This document shows, piece by piece, positions 1-8,924 of a stretch of 64,000 nucleotides of DNA; position 1 is the first letter of the stretch; the number at the start of each line of letters is the position of its first letter. Below the pieces are notes generated by a model, which saw only the letters and a program-made list of their open reading frames with translations, had not been told where the DNA came from and ran no database searches. The DNA comes from Veillonella sp. KGMB01456 (GTDB taxonomy: Bacteria; Bacillota; Negativicutes; Veillonellales; Veillonellaceae), in assembly GCF_023051165.1 (NCBI RefSeq), contig NZ_JALKIG010000005.1, forward strand, positions 1 to 64,000, read 5' to 3'. The position numbers and the translations under genes were made by a program.

Positions 1-32
1 TTTCGTATCTTCAAACCGCATTCTTGTTTTTA

Positions 33-62
33 GGGGTGTATTTCGTTACAGCCCCATTTTTT
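33..62 (+). terminator. Possible rho-independent terminator, plus strand
   Basis: GGGGTGTA at 33-40 pairs with TACA(G)CCCC at 47-55, with one bulged base and the loop TTTCGT, and a T run follows at 57-62. The T run lies on the plus-strand side, so it would end a gene entering from left of the window rather than the aminotransferase. Confidence 0.45.
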
Positions 63-67
63 ACATT

Positions 68-1330
68 TTATAAATGACCTAAGCGGTGCATTACGTCATA
101 TACAATCTTCGCTAAGCCGCGCATTTGTTTTTTAGGAATGCTGCAAGCGGCAATACGAACGCCATGTTTCAAAGCAATAACATACACATGTTCTTTAGTA
201 AGTTCTTCCACGACTTCTTTAGCATGTTCGGTCGGAATGGTTAAGAAGAAACCGCCGCAATATGGCAAGCATGGCAAGCCTAATTCTTTAGCTTCCTCAG
301 TAAAAATGTGAGCACGTTCTTGAACAAGTTCACAGTATTCGGCACGTTCCGCTTCATGAGCTGCCAACTTAGCCGGATCCATAACAATATTGGCCATGGT
401 CCGCATAGCAGGACGGCAAATATTAGACCAAGTAGCACGCGATGTTAACGCATTAATTTCCTTAAATTCAGCAGCAACATCAGCATCGGCGGTAATACCA
501 ATCATAGCCCCTACGCGTTGACCATACATGGTGAAACCTTTAGATAAGCTGTAACATGCTACTACCAAAATTTCTTTTGGCAATTGACTGAATTTTTTGA
601 AGAAACGGCGAACGGTCTGCTTTTCACCGGAATAATCGATATAAGCTACGTCACAAGCGATGATAAATTTATTTTTACCATTGCCGATTAATTCTTTAGC
701 AAAGGCAATAACTTTATCCCAATCTTCATCGGTTAAGCTGAAACCGGTCGGGTTATTCCCCGGTGAGTTGAAGATAGTCACTACGTTTTCCTGTTTAGCC
801 GCTACTTCCAATACTTTAGCCTTGAAACCTTCAAAGTTAAACTTCAATTCCGCATCGAATAAAGGATAGGTTTCCAAGTGGCGATGATTATCACCGCAAA
901 TTTGTTCATACGCGCCCCAATACCAATCGGCGGTCAAGACGATATCTTCAGGATTTGTATAATTGTGTACTAAATGATGAATCCCGCCTGTACCACCGGC
1001 CGTGGCCACAGCTTCTATTAAAGCATCCGGTCTGGATTCGCCAAAACATTCGCTTTTAGCGGCTTCCAAGAATTCAGGTAAACCTGCAATCGGTGCATAT
1101 GCCACATATTCATTACGCGGCAAGTTTAAATATTCTTTTTCTACTGCTTTCAAAAAGACAATATTGCCTTCTTCGTCCATAATGGAGCCCAAGGTACCGT
1201 TAAGCACATTTTCTTTGCCATTAATTTTGGCATCTTCTTGCGCCCGTGCATTCATGACAAAAATATTGTCCTTTGCTTTTTTTCCCCTTGCGTGTGTTGC
1301 TGCCATACTCATAGTCATAACCGACACCAT
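68..1330 (-). CDS. Pyridoxal-phosphate aminotransferase, class I/II (aromatic-type)
   Basis: A fold-type I aminotransferase of 420 aa, probably moving an amino group between an amino acid and a 2-oxo acid in the cytoplasm. The PLP lysine is K264 in SLSKGF. NSPGNNPTG (the substrate/PLP loop) and ACDVAYIDY (the Asp that binds the pyridine nitrogen) are present. The family is clear, but whether the substrate is aromatic, aspartate or another amino acid cannot be told from motifs. The start is uncertain: ATG codons lie at 1330, 1318, 1312 and 1306, and the TAAGGA at 1351-1356 is rather far from the first. The gene stands alone and has its own promoter (1361-1389). Confidence 0.9.
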   Translation of the reverse strand: MVSVMTMSMAATHARGKKAKDNIFVMNARAQEDAKINGKENVLNGTLGSIMDEEGNIVFLKAVEKEYLNLPRNEYVAYAPIAGLPEFLEAAKSECFGESRPDALIEAVATAGGTGGIHHLVHNYTNPEDIVLTADWYWGAYEQICGDNHRHLETYPLFDAELKFNFEGFKAKVLEVAAKQENVVTIFNSPGNNPTGFSLTDEDWDKVIAFAKELIGNGKNKFIIACDVAYIDYSGEKQTVRRFFKKFSQLPKEILVVACYSLSKGFTMYGQRVGAMIGITADADVAAEFKEINALTSRATWSNICRPAMRTMANIVMDPAKLAAHEAERAEYCELVQERAHIFTEEAKELGLPCLPYCGGFFLTIPTEHAKEVVEELTKEHVYVIALKHGVRIAACSIPKKQMRGLAKIVYDVMHRLGHL

Positions 1331-1360
1331 CCCATCTGATATTAATCAATTCCTTACTTA

Positions 1361-1389
1361 ATAATAGCGGAAAAAAAAGCCACTTACAA
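1361..1389 (-). promoter_or_regulatory. Promoter of the aminotransferase gene
   Basis: On the minus strand TTGTAA (1384-1389) is followed after 17 bp by TATTAT (1361-1366). The predicted transcript starts about 25 nt before the first ATG, so the leader is very short. Confidence 0.55.
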
Positions 1390-1436
1390 GAGCAAGACGT
1401 TGAAAAATGACAAAAATATGCTGTTTTTAGAAAAGA

Positions 1437-1452
1437 ATATTGTATACAATAT
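1437..1452. promoter_or_regulatory. 16-bp perfect palindrome upstream of the aminotransferase promoter
   Basis: ATATTGTATACAATAT is self-complementary over all 16 bases. It lies about 50 bp upstream of the predicted -35 element, a position suited to an activator or upstream operator. TTGTATACAA-type cores are typical of GntR-like dimeric regulators; which protein binds here is unknown. Confidence 0.4.
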
Positions 1453-1535
1453 AGGCTATGCATAAATCATGTTTAAGACGCAAGTTAACGTTTACTTTAG
1501 AGCATAAACGAGGCATCTTTTTTCAATTTTTGCAT

Positions 1536-1581
1536 ACAAAAAACCGTGAATATTACCCAAAAGGATAAATATTCACGGTTT
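1536..1581 (-). terminator. Terminator of the ftsZ/outer-membrane-protein transcript
   Basis: A 14-bp stem (AAACCGTGAATATT at 1541-1554 against 1568-1581) with a 13-nt loop is followed on the minus strand by a T run (1536-1543). It lies about 85 nt after the stop of the beta-barrel gene. Confidence 0.75.
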
Positions 1582-1665
1582 AAATTGCTTAAAGCGTGTT
1601 CACAAAGTATGTGACACAAATTCTTTCTCAGTCCTTACATTATCTGTAAGACATCAGTGCAACAA

Positions 1666-2244
1666 TTAGAAGTTGTAACCGATACCGGCATGGAAGCCTT
1701 TAGCCGTTACGTTAGCATCATCTACACTGTATTTATCGTATTGATAGTATACGCTGAGATCGAATTCAGGATTCAATGCATAAGTAGCACCAACTTGGAA
1801 TGTACGTTTAATATCGTTACCGAAACCTACTTTAGCAAAGCCGTCGATACGATCTGTCAATGGCATATGACCGATTACACCGGCTTGTAAACCTGTTTCA
1901 TGATCGCCGGCAGCTTTAATGTAAGTACCGCCAACATAAGCATTGAAATTAGGATGGAAATCATAAACTGCATTTAATTGATGATCTTTAATGTCGCTAC
2001 GGTCATCAAGATTAATTTTGTTAAAGGAATACTGCAAAGCCCATTTGTCAGTTAAACCGGTCTGTAAGTTAACGCCGAAACCGTCAGCATGACCGCTTTC
2101 ACCGGTTACACTCTGGGAGAAGCTGTATTCAACACCAATCTTGCTGTCACCTTCGTTAATGTCTGTTACAGGCACAGCAGCTGCGAAGGCAGCACCTGTT
2201 AACATTGTAGCAGCTAAAGTAGCAACTAACACTTTCTTGTTCAT
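1666..2244 (-). CDS. Outer-membrane beta-barrel protein
   Basis: Predicted secreted protein of 192 aa. The start at 2244 (MNKKVL) is set by a strong GAGGAGGTAATTCT in front; an in-frame upstream codon at 2286 would add 14 residues before the signal peptide and is unlikely. Residues 1-21 form a signal peptide ending in AFA. The rest has alternating polar and hydrophobic strands with many aromatic residues and ends in the aromatic-rich FHAGIGYNF, a C-terminal beta-signal with final Phe typical of BamA-assembled barrels. It resembles small opacity- or OmpA-barrel-like proteins; no periplasmic OmpA domain is present. It starts 43 nt after ftsZ and is probably partly co-transcribed with it. Function beyond barrel is not known. 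Confidence 0.8.
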   Translation of the reverse strand: MNKKVLVATLAATMLTGAAFAAAVPVTDINEGDSKIGVEYSFSQSVTGESGHADGFGVNLQTGLTDKWALQYSFNKINLDDRSDIKDHQLNAVYDFHPNFNAYVGGTYIKAAGDHETGLQAGVIGHMPLTDRIDGFAKVGFGNDIKRTFQVGATYALNPEFDLSVYYQYDKYSVDDANVTAKGFHAGIGYNF

Positions 2245-2287
2245 AGAATTACCTCCTCTGTACACACATACACGCTTAGCAACCAAC

Positions 2288-3289
2288 TTAGCGTTTCATA
2301 AATGTAGGGATTTCAGGGCCTACACCGAATGGAGATTTGACAGCACCTGTTTTAGGTTGTGCGCCGAAGCCCGTAGCTACAACAGTAATCTGTACACGAT
2401 CTCCTAAGTTTTCATCTATAACGGAACCGAAGATAATATTAGCTTCAGGATCCGCTGCTTCGGAAATGATTTCAGCCGCTTCGTTGATTTCGAACAAGCT
2501 CAAATCACCGCTACCGGTAATATTCAAGAGAATGCCTTTGGCACCTTCGATGGAAGTTTCCAACAATGGGCTGTTAATGGCCATTTTGGCAGCGTCAACA
2601 GCGCGGTTTTCACCTTCGCCAATACCGATACCCATAAGAGCTTCGCCTTGGTTAGTCATGATAGTTTTAACGTCAGCGAAGTCAAGGTTAATAAGACCAG
2701 GTACGGTAATCAAATCGGAAATCCCCTTGATACCTTGACGAAGCACGTCATCAGCTGTACGGAAAGCTTCGTTCAAAGGAGTTTTCTTATCAACAACTTG
2801 TAATAATTTATCATTAGGAATTACGATAATGGTATCCACTTTGCTGGTAAGCATTTCAATACCTTTATCAGCCTGGTTTTTACGACGTTTACCTTCAAAT
2901 GTGAACGGTTTAGTTACTACGCCAACAGTTAAGGCGCCCATTTCACGTGCACATTCAGCTACGATAGGAGCCGCACCGGTACCGGTACCGCCACCCATGC
3001 CTGCGGTTACAAAGACCATGTCGGAACCTGAAAGGGCTTTTGTAATTTCTTCACGACTTTCTTGGGCTGCTTCTTCGCCAACCTGAGGGTTAGCACCGGC
3101 GCCAAGACCTTTAGTCAATTTTTCACCTAATTGAATTTTTATATCTGCTTTAGAATTATCCAAAGCTTGTGTTTCTGTATTAGCTACAAGGAAATCTACA
3201 CCTTGAAGACCACTGTCAATCATACGATTTACGGCGTTACTTCCGCCGCCACCAACACCAATAACTTTAATATTTGCGAATTCCGACAT
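2288..3289 (-). CDS. ftsZ: Cell division GTPase FtsZ
   Basis: Tubulin-like GTPase that polymerises into the cytokinetic ring. The start at 3289 follows GGAGGAGGAACGTAA. Visible motifs are [10 protein letters not shown] at 11-20, the tubulin signature GGGTGTG at 99-105, and the T7-loop region near [11 protein letters not shown]. The protein has only 333 aa, shorter than usual, because both ends are reduced: the GTPase fold begins at residue 6, and the linker between the C-terminal subdomain and the conserved tail EIPTFMKR (326-333) is only a dozen or so residues. No ftsA lies beside it. It follows the small-basic-protein gene after 144 nt and has a candidate promoter of its own. Confidence 0.97.
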   Translation of the reverse strand: MSEFANIKVIGVGGGGSNAVNRMIDSGLQGVDFLVANTETQALDNSKADIKIQLGEKLTKGLGAGANPQVGEEAAQESREEITKALSGSDMVFVTAGMGGGTGTGAAPIVAECAREMGALTVGVVTKPFTFEGKRRKNQADKGIEMLTSKVDTIIVIPNDKLLQVVDKKTPLNEAFRTADDVLRQGIKGISDLITVPGLINLDFADVKTIMTNQGEALMGIGIGEGENRAVDAAKMAINSPLLETSIEGAKGILLNITGSGDLSLFEINEAAEIISEAADPEANIIFGSVIDENLGDRVQITVVATGFGAQPKTGAVKSPFGVGPEIPTFMKR

Positions 3290-3362
3290 TTACGTTCCTC
3301 CTCCTGTTGCCCGTAAAATTTATATGCCCTTTATTTCAAACAACATGATTATGTTCAATACT

Positions 3363-3368
3363 ATTATA
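3363..3368 (-). promoter_or_regulatory. Candidate -10 element of the ftsZ promoter
   Basis: TATAAT stands on the minus strand at 3363-3368, about 75 nt before the ftsZ start. The -35 region is poor (TGTAAA or GTGTAA, 16-17 bp upstream), so strength is uncertain. An AACAT-N4-ATGTT inverted repeat (3342-3355) lies just downstream in the leader. Confidence 0.4.
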
Positions 3369-3433
3369 ACTAGTTTCATTTCATTTTACACTATTTTTTT
3401 TATTTTTTCTACTCTTTTACAATAAAGTATACC

Positions 3434-3778
3434 TTATTTTGTGCGTCTTGACAAAAGCAAACGTCGAATGGCTGCGGTATTTTGAAATAAACGCAAACCA
3501 AAGCTGATGAGTGCTACATAATAAAGGTCAATGCCCACAAAATTTCCCAGGAATACCAAGAGTGCGGCCAATAGTGAATTGGAAAAGAACCCGGTCAGAA
3601 ATATCGACAAATTAAATATTCGTTCCAAAGCGGCACGAGTGCCACCAAATACACTGTCCAAAGCGGCCAACAAAGCTACCGATGTATACTTGGCATACAC
3701 CGGCGGGATTTCAAGCGGTGACATTACACCGATAATAATACCCACTACCAAGCCTCCGACGATAAATAAGTACATCAT
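3434..3778 (-). CDS. Small basic family membrane protein (Sbp, DUF1290)
   Basis: A 114-aa integral membrane protein with about three hydrophobic segments (residues 2-18, about 23-40 and 58-88) and a basic C-terminus RRLLLSRRTK. Members lie between ftsQ and ftsZ in many Firmicutes, usually beside DUF881 genes as here; their molecular role is poorly known. The start codon overlaps the stop of the DUF881 gene by one base (TAATG), which points to translational coupling. Confidence 0.88.
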   Translation of the reverse strand: MMYLFIVGGLVVGIIIGVMSPLEIPPVYAKYTSVALLAALDSVFGGTRAALERIFNLSIFLTGFFSNSLLAALLVFLGNFVGIDLYYVALISFGLRLFQNTAAIRRLLLSRRTK

Positions 3779-4473
3779 TATTTTTTATCGCCTCCTTGCT
3801 TGACTACCTTTAAATGTTCTTCTTTAAAAGTACCGTTAAAAGCTGGCACAATCATCTGATCTACTTCCTGAATCTTCAGTTCAATGCCCCAATACTTCAA
3901 AGACTCAACCACACCGCCACGCATGGTGAGCGCTGCGGATAAAGTCTTCGGATCCCCGATTGCCTTAATTACAAAGGGCGGTCCAAACACCTTACCGTTA
4001 ACCATGACCGTCGGTCCCGCACAGCGAACTTCCGATGTGCCGGTTAACCGCTGGTCGTTAACCGCAATGGCCTCTGCCCCACCGGCTCGTAATTCATTCA
4101 GAACACGCAAAAGGTCTTCGTCATGAATTAAGTATAGGTTCGGGTTCTCATTGTCTTTTACCGGTATTTTACTGTCATTAATAGTGATTATCACACCGGG
4201 TCCGGTCACATCTGTAAGGCCGGCCCGTTGCTTCAATAAATTGATGTCGCTGACCACACTGGCCGACGCATCACCTTTTTGTATTTTTTCTAATTGTTGC
4301 CGCAGCTCATCACGTTCTTTTTCTGCCGCGGTCAGTTCACGTGCTAAATCTCCTGTTCGCTGCAAATGAATATTGCTTTCCGCTATGCTTTGCGTCATTT
4401 TATATTGACCAACCAACATAATCCCCAGCAACATGCTTACAGCCGCTATTGCCCAACGACCTTGCTTTAACAT
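3778..4473 (-). CDS. DUF881 family protein
   Basis: A 231-aa protein with an N-terminal membrane anchor (residues 8-24), a short coiled coil (about 35-65) and an extracytoplasmic DUF881 domain containing GPGVIITIND and LNELRAGGAEAIAVN. The family is usually found with division genes in Firmicutes and Actinobacteria, but its activity is unknown. It starts 21 nt after ftsQ and overlaps the next gene by one base, so the ftsQ-DUF881-sbp genes form one translation unit. Confidence 0.9.
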   Translation of the reverse strand: MLKQGRWAIAAVSMLLGIMLVGQYKMTQSIAESNIHLQRTGDLARELTAAEKERDELRQQLEKIQKGDASASVVSDINLLKQRAGLTDVTGPGVIITINDSKIPVKDNENPNLYLIHDEDLLRVLNELRAGGAEAIAVNDQRLTGTSEVRCAGPTVMVNGKVFGPPFVIKAIGDPKTLSAALTMRGGVVESLKYWGIELKIQEVDQMIVPAFNGTFKEEHLKVVKQGGDKK

Positions 4474-4494
4474 GCTTCCTCTTCCATTATTCCC

Positions 4495-5466
4495 TTAAGG
4501 CGTCTTAATAAACGGCGCCTTTACATTGACATCCAAATATTGTGCTGCCACACCGCGAGCCTTCACATCACGCAGCATATTTTCAGATAAAGGCCCTTTT
4601 TTATCCATATCCGATGTATCGCCTAAATGAAGCGGCAATCCATCTACCGTATAAGCAATTAACTGATTAACATCACCTATATTAATTTCGGCAATCTCTT
4701 TACGACCTTCATCGCTTAATGAGTTCAAATACGACAAAGCCCCTTTAATGACCGGCGTATCAATTGTATCACCTAATAATACATTGCCCAGTTTGATACC
4801 GGAGATAATCGTAGCTGACGTATCTTCGATGGCCGGGCCAATATTAATAACTTGACCTTTCGCATCCAAGGTGGCAAAACCGAACTGCGTCGCCACTACC
4901 GCCGCCGGCCGACGTTCTGTTACATTCACTTGTAAAGTAAGCGGCAATACATACGTTACTTTAACTGAGTCTACCCGCAAATCATGCTGCAACCGTTCTT
5001 CTAATTGGCCGGCATTAATCTGCAACAGGTTAATCGGATACCGTATATTACCGGCCGCCATCACATCTGATACAGTTACATTTTTACTACCCGTCACTGT
5101 TATTGTGCCAAACGGAATCGGCAAAATAAATAAAAGCAACCATAGTAATAATAAGCCACCGCCGATTAAAACAACGCGACGACGCCATGCATGAGGATGT
5201 TTCGGTGGCTCCGGCGGTTCGCCACCATCGCGATAATACCCGTTTTCACCATTACCGTCCGGTGATGAATAGGCACCATCAAAATCATATAAAGGTCGAT
5301 TCGCCCCACTGTGGTTCCTTGGCGAATGTACCGATTGTTGCTCCCCATGGTAATTCGGCGAAGAATAGCCCCCCGATGATTGTTCACCGGGCGGTCCGAA
5401 TGTGGCCGTTGGATTTGGTTTTACTGCCTCCACCGGACCGGAATATGGCCGATTATCTCTATTCAT
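4495..5466 (-). CDS. ftsQ: Cell division protein FtsQ/DivIB
   Basis: A bitopic division protein linking early and late divisome parts. The order is a long hydrophilic cytoplasmic region (1-96) rich in Pro, Gly, Ser, Asn and Tyr, a basic stretch WRRR and one transmembrane helix (about 98-117), then a POTRA domain (about 119-190, beginning ITVTGSKNV) and the beta domain. The cytoplasmic tail of nearly 100 residues is long for the family, and its low-complexity composition suggests disorder. Only 19 nt separate it from ddl, and the neighbours confirm the assignment. Confidence 0.9.
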   Translation of the reverse strand: MNRDNRPYSGPVEAVKPNPTATFGPPGEQSSGGYSSPNYHGEQQSVHSPRNHSGANRPLYDFDGAYSSPDGNGENGYYRDGGEPPEPPKHPHAWRRRVVLIGGGLLLLWLLLFILPIPFGTITVTGSKNVTVSDVMAAGNIRYPINLLQINAGQLEERLQHDLRVDSVKVTYVLPLTLQVNVTERRPAAVVATQFGFATLDAKGQVINIGPAIEDTSATIISGIKLGNVLLGDTIDTPVIKGALSYLNSLSDEGRKEIAEINIGDVNQLIAYTVDGLPLHLGDTSDMDKKGPLSENMLRDVKARGVAAQYLDVNVKAPFIKTP

Positions 5467-5485
5467 CTCAGTATCTCCAGTTTAC

Positions 5486-6418
5486 TTAAAACTTACCTAA
5501 ACCGGCGGTGAGCAGAATTTTTTCACATAAGGTAGGGAAATCCATCCCCATAGCTTTAGCGGATTTTGGTACCAAGGAGGTCGCCGTCATGCCCGGAATC
5601 GTATTATATTCCAACACAAACGCTTCCCCTGCCTTATTGGTCATGAAGTCGATGCGAATTACGCCGGAGCATTGTAATTCACGATATACAGTTTCACCGA
5701 TAGCCTGTAGTTTTTTAGTTAATGCTTCATCAATCGGAGCCGGTACCAAATAATCGGTAGCGCCGGTCGTATATTTTGAAGTGTAATCATATTCACCGGA
5801 ATGTGGTCTGATTTCGATAACCGGTAAGGCTTTGCCTTCCAATACGGGAACTGTAAATTCATGACCGTCCAAATACTGTTCTACCACCAAAATATTATCA
5901 TATACGAGCGCTTCTTTTACACCTGCCGTAAGTTCGCTATCGTCACGTACAATAGTTACGCCTATGCTGGAACCTTGGGTAGCCGGTTTCAAAACAACCG
6001 GTAATGTAAAGTTAGCTTTAATATCTGCAACAATATCAGCTTCATTTTGTGCTGCTGCATTATAAGATTTTGCTGCAGCCGTCGGGATACCGGCGCCTAC
6101 AAACACATCTTTACTGATTTTTTTATTCATGCCTACGGCTTGCGCCATAACACCGGAACCGGTATACGGAATGCCGGCCATTTCAAGTAAGCCTTGAAGC
6201 GCTCCGTCTTCACCGAACTTGCCGTGCAATGCATTGAATACGATTTCGCCGCCTAATGCTTTAATATCGGCTAACAATTGTTCCGGTACCAATTCCAAAG
6301 TTTGAGCATCATACCCTAAACTACATAACGCTTCCGCAATAGCTGCACCGGTTCGACGAGATACCTCTGCTTCTTTAGAAGGACCACCCATTAATACGAT
6401 AATTTTTTTATTTTTCAT
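5486..6418 (-). CDS. ddl: D-alanine--D-alanine ligase
   Basis: An ATP-grasp enzyme of 310 aa that joins two D-Ala molecules for the muropeptide stem. Typical features are the N-terminal MGGPSKEAEVS, the ATP-grasp segment VVLKPATQGSSIGV, FVLEYNTIPGMT with the metal-binding E and N, and LHGKFGEDG. The start follows GAGGAATAATC two bases after the murC stop. The absence of murB at this junction is notable. Confidence 0.96.
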   Translation of the reverse strand: MKNKKIIVLMGGPSKEAEVSRRTGAAIAEALCSLGYDAQTLELVPEQLLADIKALGGEIVFNALHGKFGEDGALQGLLEMAGIPYTGSGVMAQAVGMNKKISKDVFVGAGIPTAAAKSYNAAAQNEADIVADIKANFTLPVVLKPATQGSSIGVTIVRDDSELTAGVKEALVYDNILVVEQYLDGHEFTVPVLEGKALPVIEIRPHSGEYDYTSKYTTGATDYLVPAPIDEALTKKLQAIGETVYRELQCSGVIRIDFMTNKAGEAFVLEYNTIPGMTATSLVPKSAKAMGMDFPTLCEKILLTAGLGKF

Positions 6419-6420
6419 GA

Positions 6421-7794
6421 TTATTCCTCTTCCAATGCTGCCAATAATTTAGGTCCGTATTGACTAATGCTGCCGGCGCCCATAGTAATTACCAAATCAT
6501 CAGGTTGTAAAATTTGTTTTACCGTTTGCGGCACATCATTTACGTCCGCAATATAATGAACATCCTGACCGGTAGTAGCTTTCACCATATCCGGGATGGA
6601 ATGGCCGTCAATACCGGCAATCGGATCTTCACCGGCACTGTAAATATCGGTAATAAATAATACGTCCGCATTCACAAAAGCTTTACCGAATTCTTTTAAC
6701 AATAAATTAGTACGGGTAAAACGATGTGGTTGGAATACGCAAACTACGCGATGTGATTCCAAAGCTTTGGCCGCACTCAAAGTAGCTGCAATTTCTGTCG
6801 GATGATGTGCATAATCATCAACTACCCATATGCCCTTAACATGACCTTTCGTTTCAAAACGACGTTTAGCACCTGTAAATTTAGCTAATGCGGCCACAAC
6901 TACGTCGGCCGGAATGCCACAATCCGTAGCCATAACAAAAGCGCCCAAGGAATTTAACGCATTATGCGTACCCGGCACTTTAAGGCGAATAGTGGCAATC
7001 ACTTCATCACCCTTCATGGCTTCATAAACCAAAATACCTTTTTCATAATGAATATTGCGAGCCCTGTAATCATTGTCTTCGCCGAGACCATACGTTACGA
7101 AATGACGATCTACACGGGGCATCACTTTCTGAATCGACGGATTATCGCCACAGACAACGGCTTTACCGTCCTTAGGTAATTTACCGACAAACTCACAGAA
7201 AGCATCCAATAAATGCTCCATCGTACCGTAGTGGTCCATATGGTCATTTTCAATATTGGTAATAACGATGGCCTTCGGATTCAATTTTAAAAACGAACCG
7301 TCACTTTCATCGGCTTCGGCGATGCTGTATTCACCGCGGCCCCACTGACTGCTGCCGCCCAAATAATCGACTTCACCGCCGATAATAACCGTCGGATCTA
7401 GGCCGGCTTCCACAAAAATCTGCCCCAGCATAGAGGTAGTCGTGGTTTTGCCGTGCGCACCGGCGACGGCAATGCCCTTTGTTATATCCAACACGGCTTT
7501 AACGATATCGGAGCGATGTAAAATAGGAATCTGTAATTCGTGAGCCGCCATAAGTTCCGGATTATCTGCGTGAATAGCCGTAGAACGAACAACCGCATCA
7601 ACCCCTTTTACATAGTCCGCATTGTGACCGATATGAATGGTGGCGCCCATTTTACGGAAACGCTCTGTCACGGCTGACTCCTGAATATCGGAACCGGATA
7701 CTTCAAACCCCTGACTGATTAAAATGTTGGCAATGGCTCGCATACCTGAGCCGGCAATGCCGATAAGATGTATTTTATGAATACCATTTAACAT
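6421..7794 (-). CDS. murC: UDP-N-acetylmuramate--L-alanine ligase
   Basis: Mur ligase of 457 aa that adds L-Ala to UDP-MurNAc. It shows the MurC N-terminal Rossmann motif GIAGSGMRA (residues 12-20), the ATP loop GAHGKTTTTS, the central domain with EADESDGSF, and the C-terminal domain with DDYAHHPTE and FQPHRFTR. It lies 21 nt after murG and two bases before ddl. Confidence 0.96.
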   Translation of the reverse strand: MLNGIHKIHLIGIAGSGMRAIANILISQGFEVSGSDIQESAVTERFRKMGATIHIGHNADYVKGVDAVVRSTAIHADNPELMAAHELQIPILHRSDIVKAVLDITKGIAVAGAHGKTTTTSMLGQIFVEAGLDPTVIIGGEVDYLGGSSQWGRGEYSIAEADESDGSFLKLNPKAIVITNIENDHMDHYGTMEHLLDAFCEFVGKLPKDGKAVVCGDNPSIQKVMPRVDRHFVTYGLGEDNDYRARNIHYEKGILVYEAMKGDEVIATIRLKVPGTHNALNSLGAFVMATDCGIPADVVVAALAKFTGAKRRFETKGHVKGIWVVDDYAHHPTEIAATLSAAKALESHRVVCVFQPHRFTRTNLLLKEFGKAFVNADVLFITDIYSAGEDPIAGIDGHSIPDMVKATTGQDVHYIADVNDVPQTVKQILQPDDLVITMGAGSISQYGPKLLAALEEE

Positions 7795-7815
7795 GGTGCA
7801 ATCTCTCCTTATTCC

Positions 7816-8922
7816 TTACTTTGCAATTTCCAGCGCTAATTGGGCTATATCGTGAGCCGCCGCCGGTTTACCCAACGTCTTGGCTGCCGCCGACATATGC
7901 CCCAATTCATGCGGATTGTTCATGAAGAATTCGATTTCACCAATCAAATCTTTACCTTGTAACATTTTATCCACAATCATACGAGCCGCTCCGGCACTTA
8001 CCAACGCCCGCGCATTATACGTTTGATGATCTTCCGCCGCATACGGGTACGGAATTAAAATTGACGGAATGCCTCGCACCGTAAGTTCCGCAAGACCAAC
8101 GGCGCCGGCACGAAATACAGCTAAATCGGCAGCCGCCAAGGCTTTCGGCATTTCATGCAAATACGGCAAAATTATTGATGAATCACTGTAGGCCTCACCG
8201 TCTTTAATATGCAATGCTTCAAGGACCCGATCATACTCACCGGACCCGGTTACATGAATCAATTTAATGCCTTTACGGTTTTTAAAATACTCATGTACTT
8301 CAATCATGGCTGTATTAATACTGCGTGCCCCACGTGAGCCGCCGGCAATAAGTACGGCAAACTCATCATCTTTTAAGTTAAAAAACTCACGCCCTTCCGC
8401 TCGGGTATCCACCAATACTTCCGGACGCACCGGATTACCGGTATAGACAAGTCGCTTTGCTTTAGGAAATGCTTTTTTTGCATCTTCAAAACCAACCGCT
8501 ACTACATCGACAAAACGGCTCAGGATTTTATTCGTAATACCGCCGATGGTATTTTGTTCCTGAATAAGAGTCGGCACATTCCGCAGTGCTGCGGCCAACA
8601 AAATCGGACCGCACACATAACCGCCCGTACCGATTACAATATCCGGTTTAAACTCCGAAATAATGCGCGCGGCCTGCCACAAAGAACTAAGCGTTTTGCC
8701 CAAGGTCACCAATGCATGCCATGACAAATTACGATTTAAACCTTCTACCGGCAATGTTTTAAAAGGAATTCCCTCTTTAGGCACCAAGGTAGCTTCGAGG
8801 CCTTTATCGGTCCCGATATATAAGAATTCAGCCTCCGTCATAGCGGCTATTTCTTTATAAATGGTAATGGCAGGATAAATGTGACCACCCGTGCCACCTC
8901 CTGAAATAATTATACGCTTCAT
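7816..8922 (-). CDS. murG: UDP-GlcNAc:lipid II-forming glycosyltransferase MurG
   Basis: Membrane-associated GT-B glycosyltransferase of 368 aa that turns lipid I into lipid II at the inner face of the cytoplasmic membrane. It has GGGTGGHIYPA (8-18), the second G-loop GGSRGARSIN, and the UDP-GlcNAc-binding part FRAGAVGLAEL and PYPYAAEDHQTYNA. It begins two bases after murD; the usual ftsW between murD and murG is missing. Confidence 0.96.
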   Translation of the reverse strand: MKRIIISGGGTGGHIYPAITIYKEIAAMTEAEFLYIGTDKGLEATLVPKEGIPFKTLPVEGLNRNLSWHALVTLGKTLSSLWQAARIISEFKPDIVIGTGGYVCGPILLAAALRNVPTLIQEQNTIGGITNKILSRFVDVVAVGFEDAKKAFPKAKRLVYTGNPVRPEVLVDTRAEGREFFNLKDDEFAVLIAGGSRGARSINTAMIEVHEYFKNRKGIKLIHVTGSGEYDRVLEALHIKDGEAYSDSSIILPYLHEMPKALAAADLAVFRAGAVGLAELTVRGIPSILIPYPYAAEDHQTYNARALVSAGAARMIVDKMLQGKDLIGEIEFFMNNPHELGHMSAAAKTLGKPAAAHDIAQLALEIAK

Positions 8923-8924
8923 GA

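Noticed and set aside
3347-3360. A 14-base string shared by the ftsZ leader and the rubredoxin promoter (63108-63121)
   Set aside because: In AT-rich DNA a 64-kb window is expected to hold several chance matches of this length; only the rubredoxin copy sits well as a -35 element.
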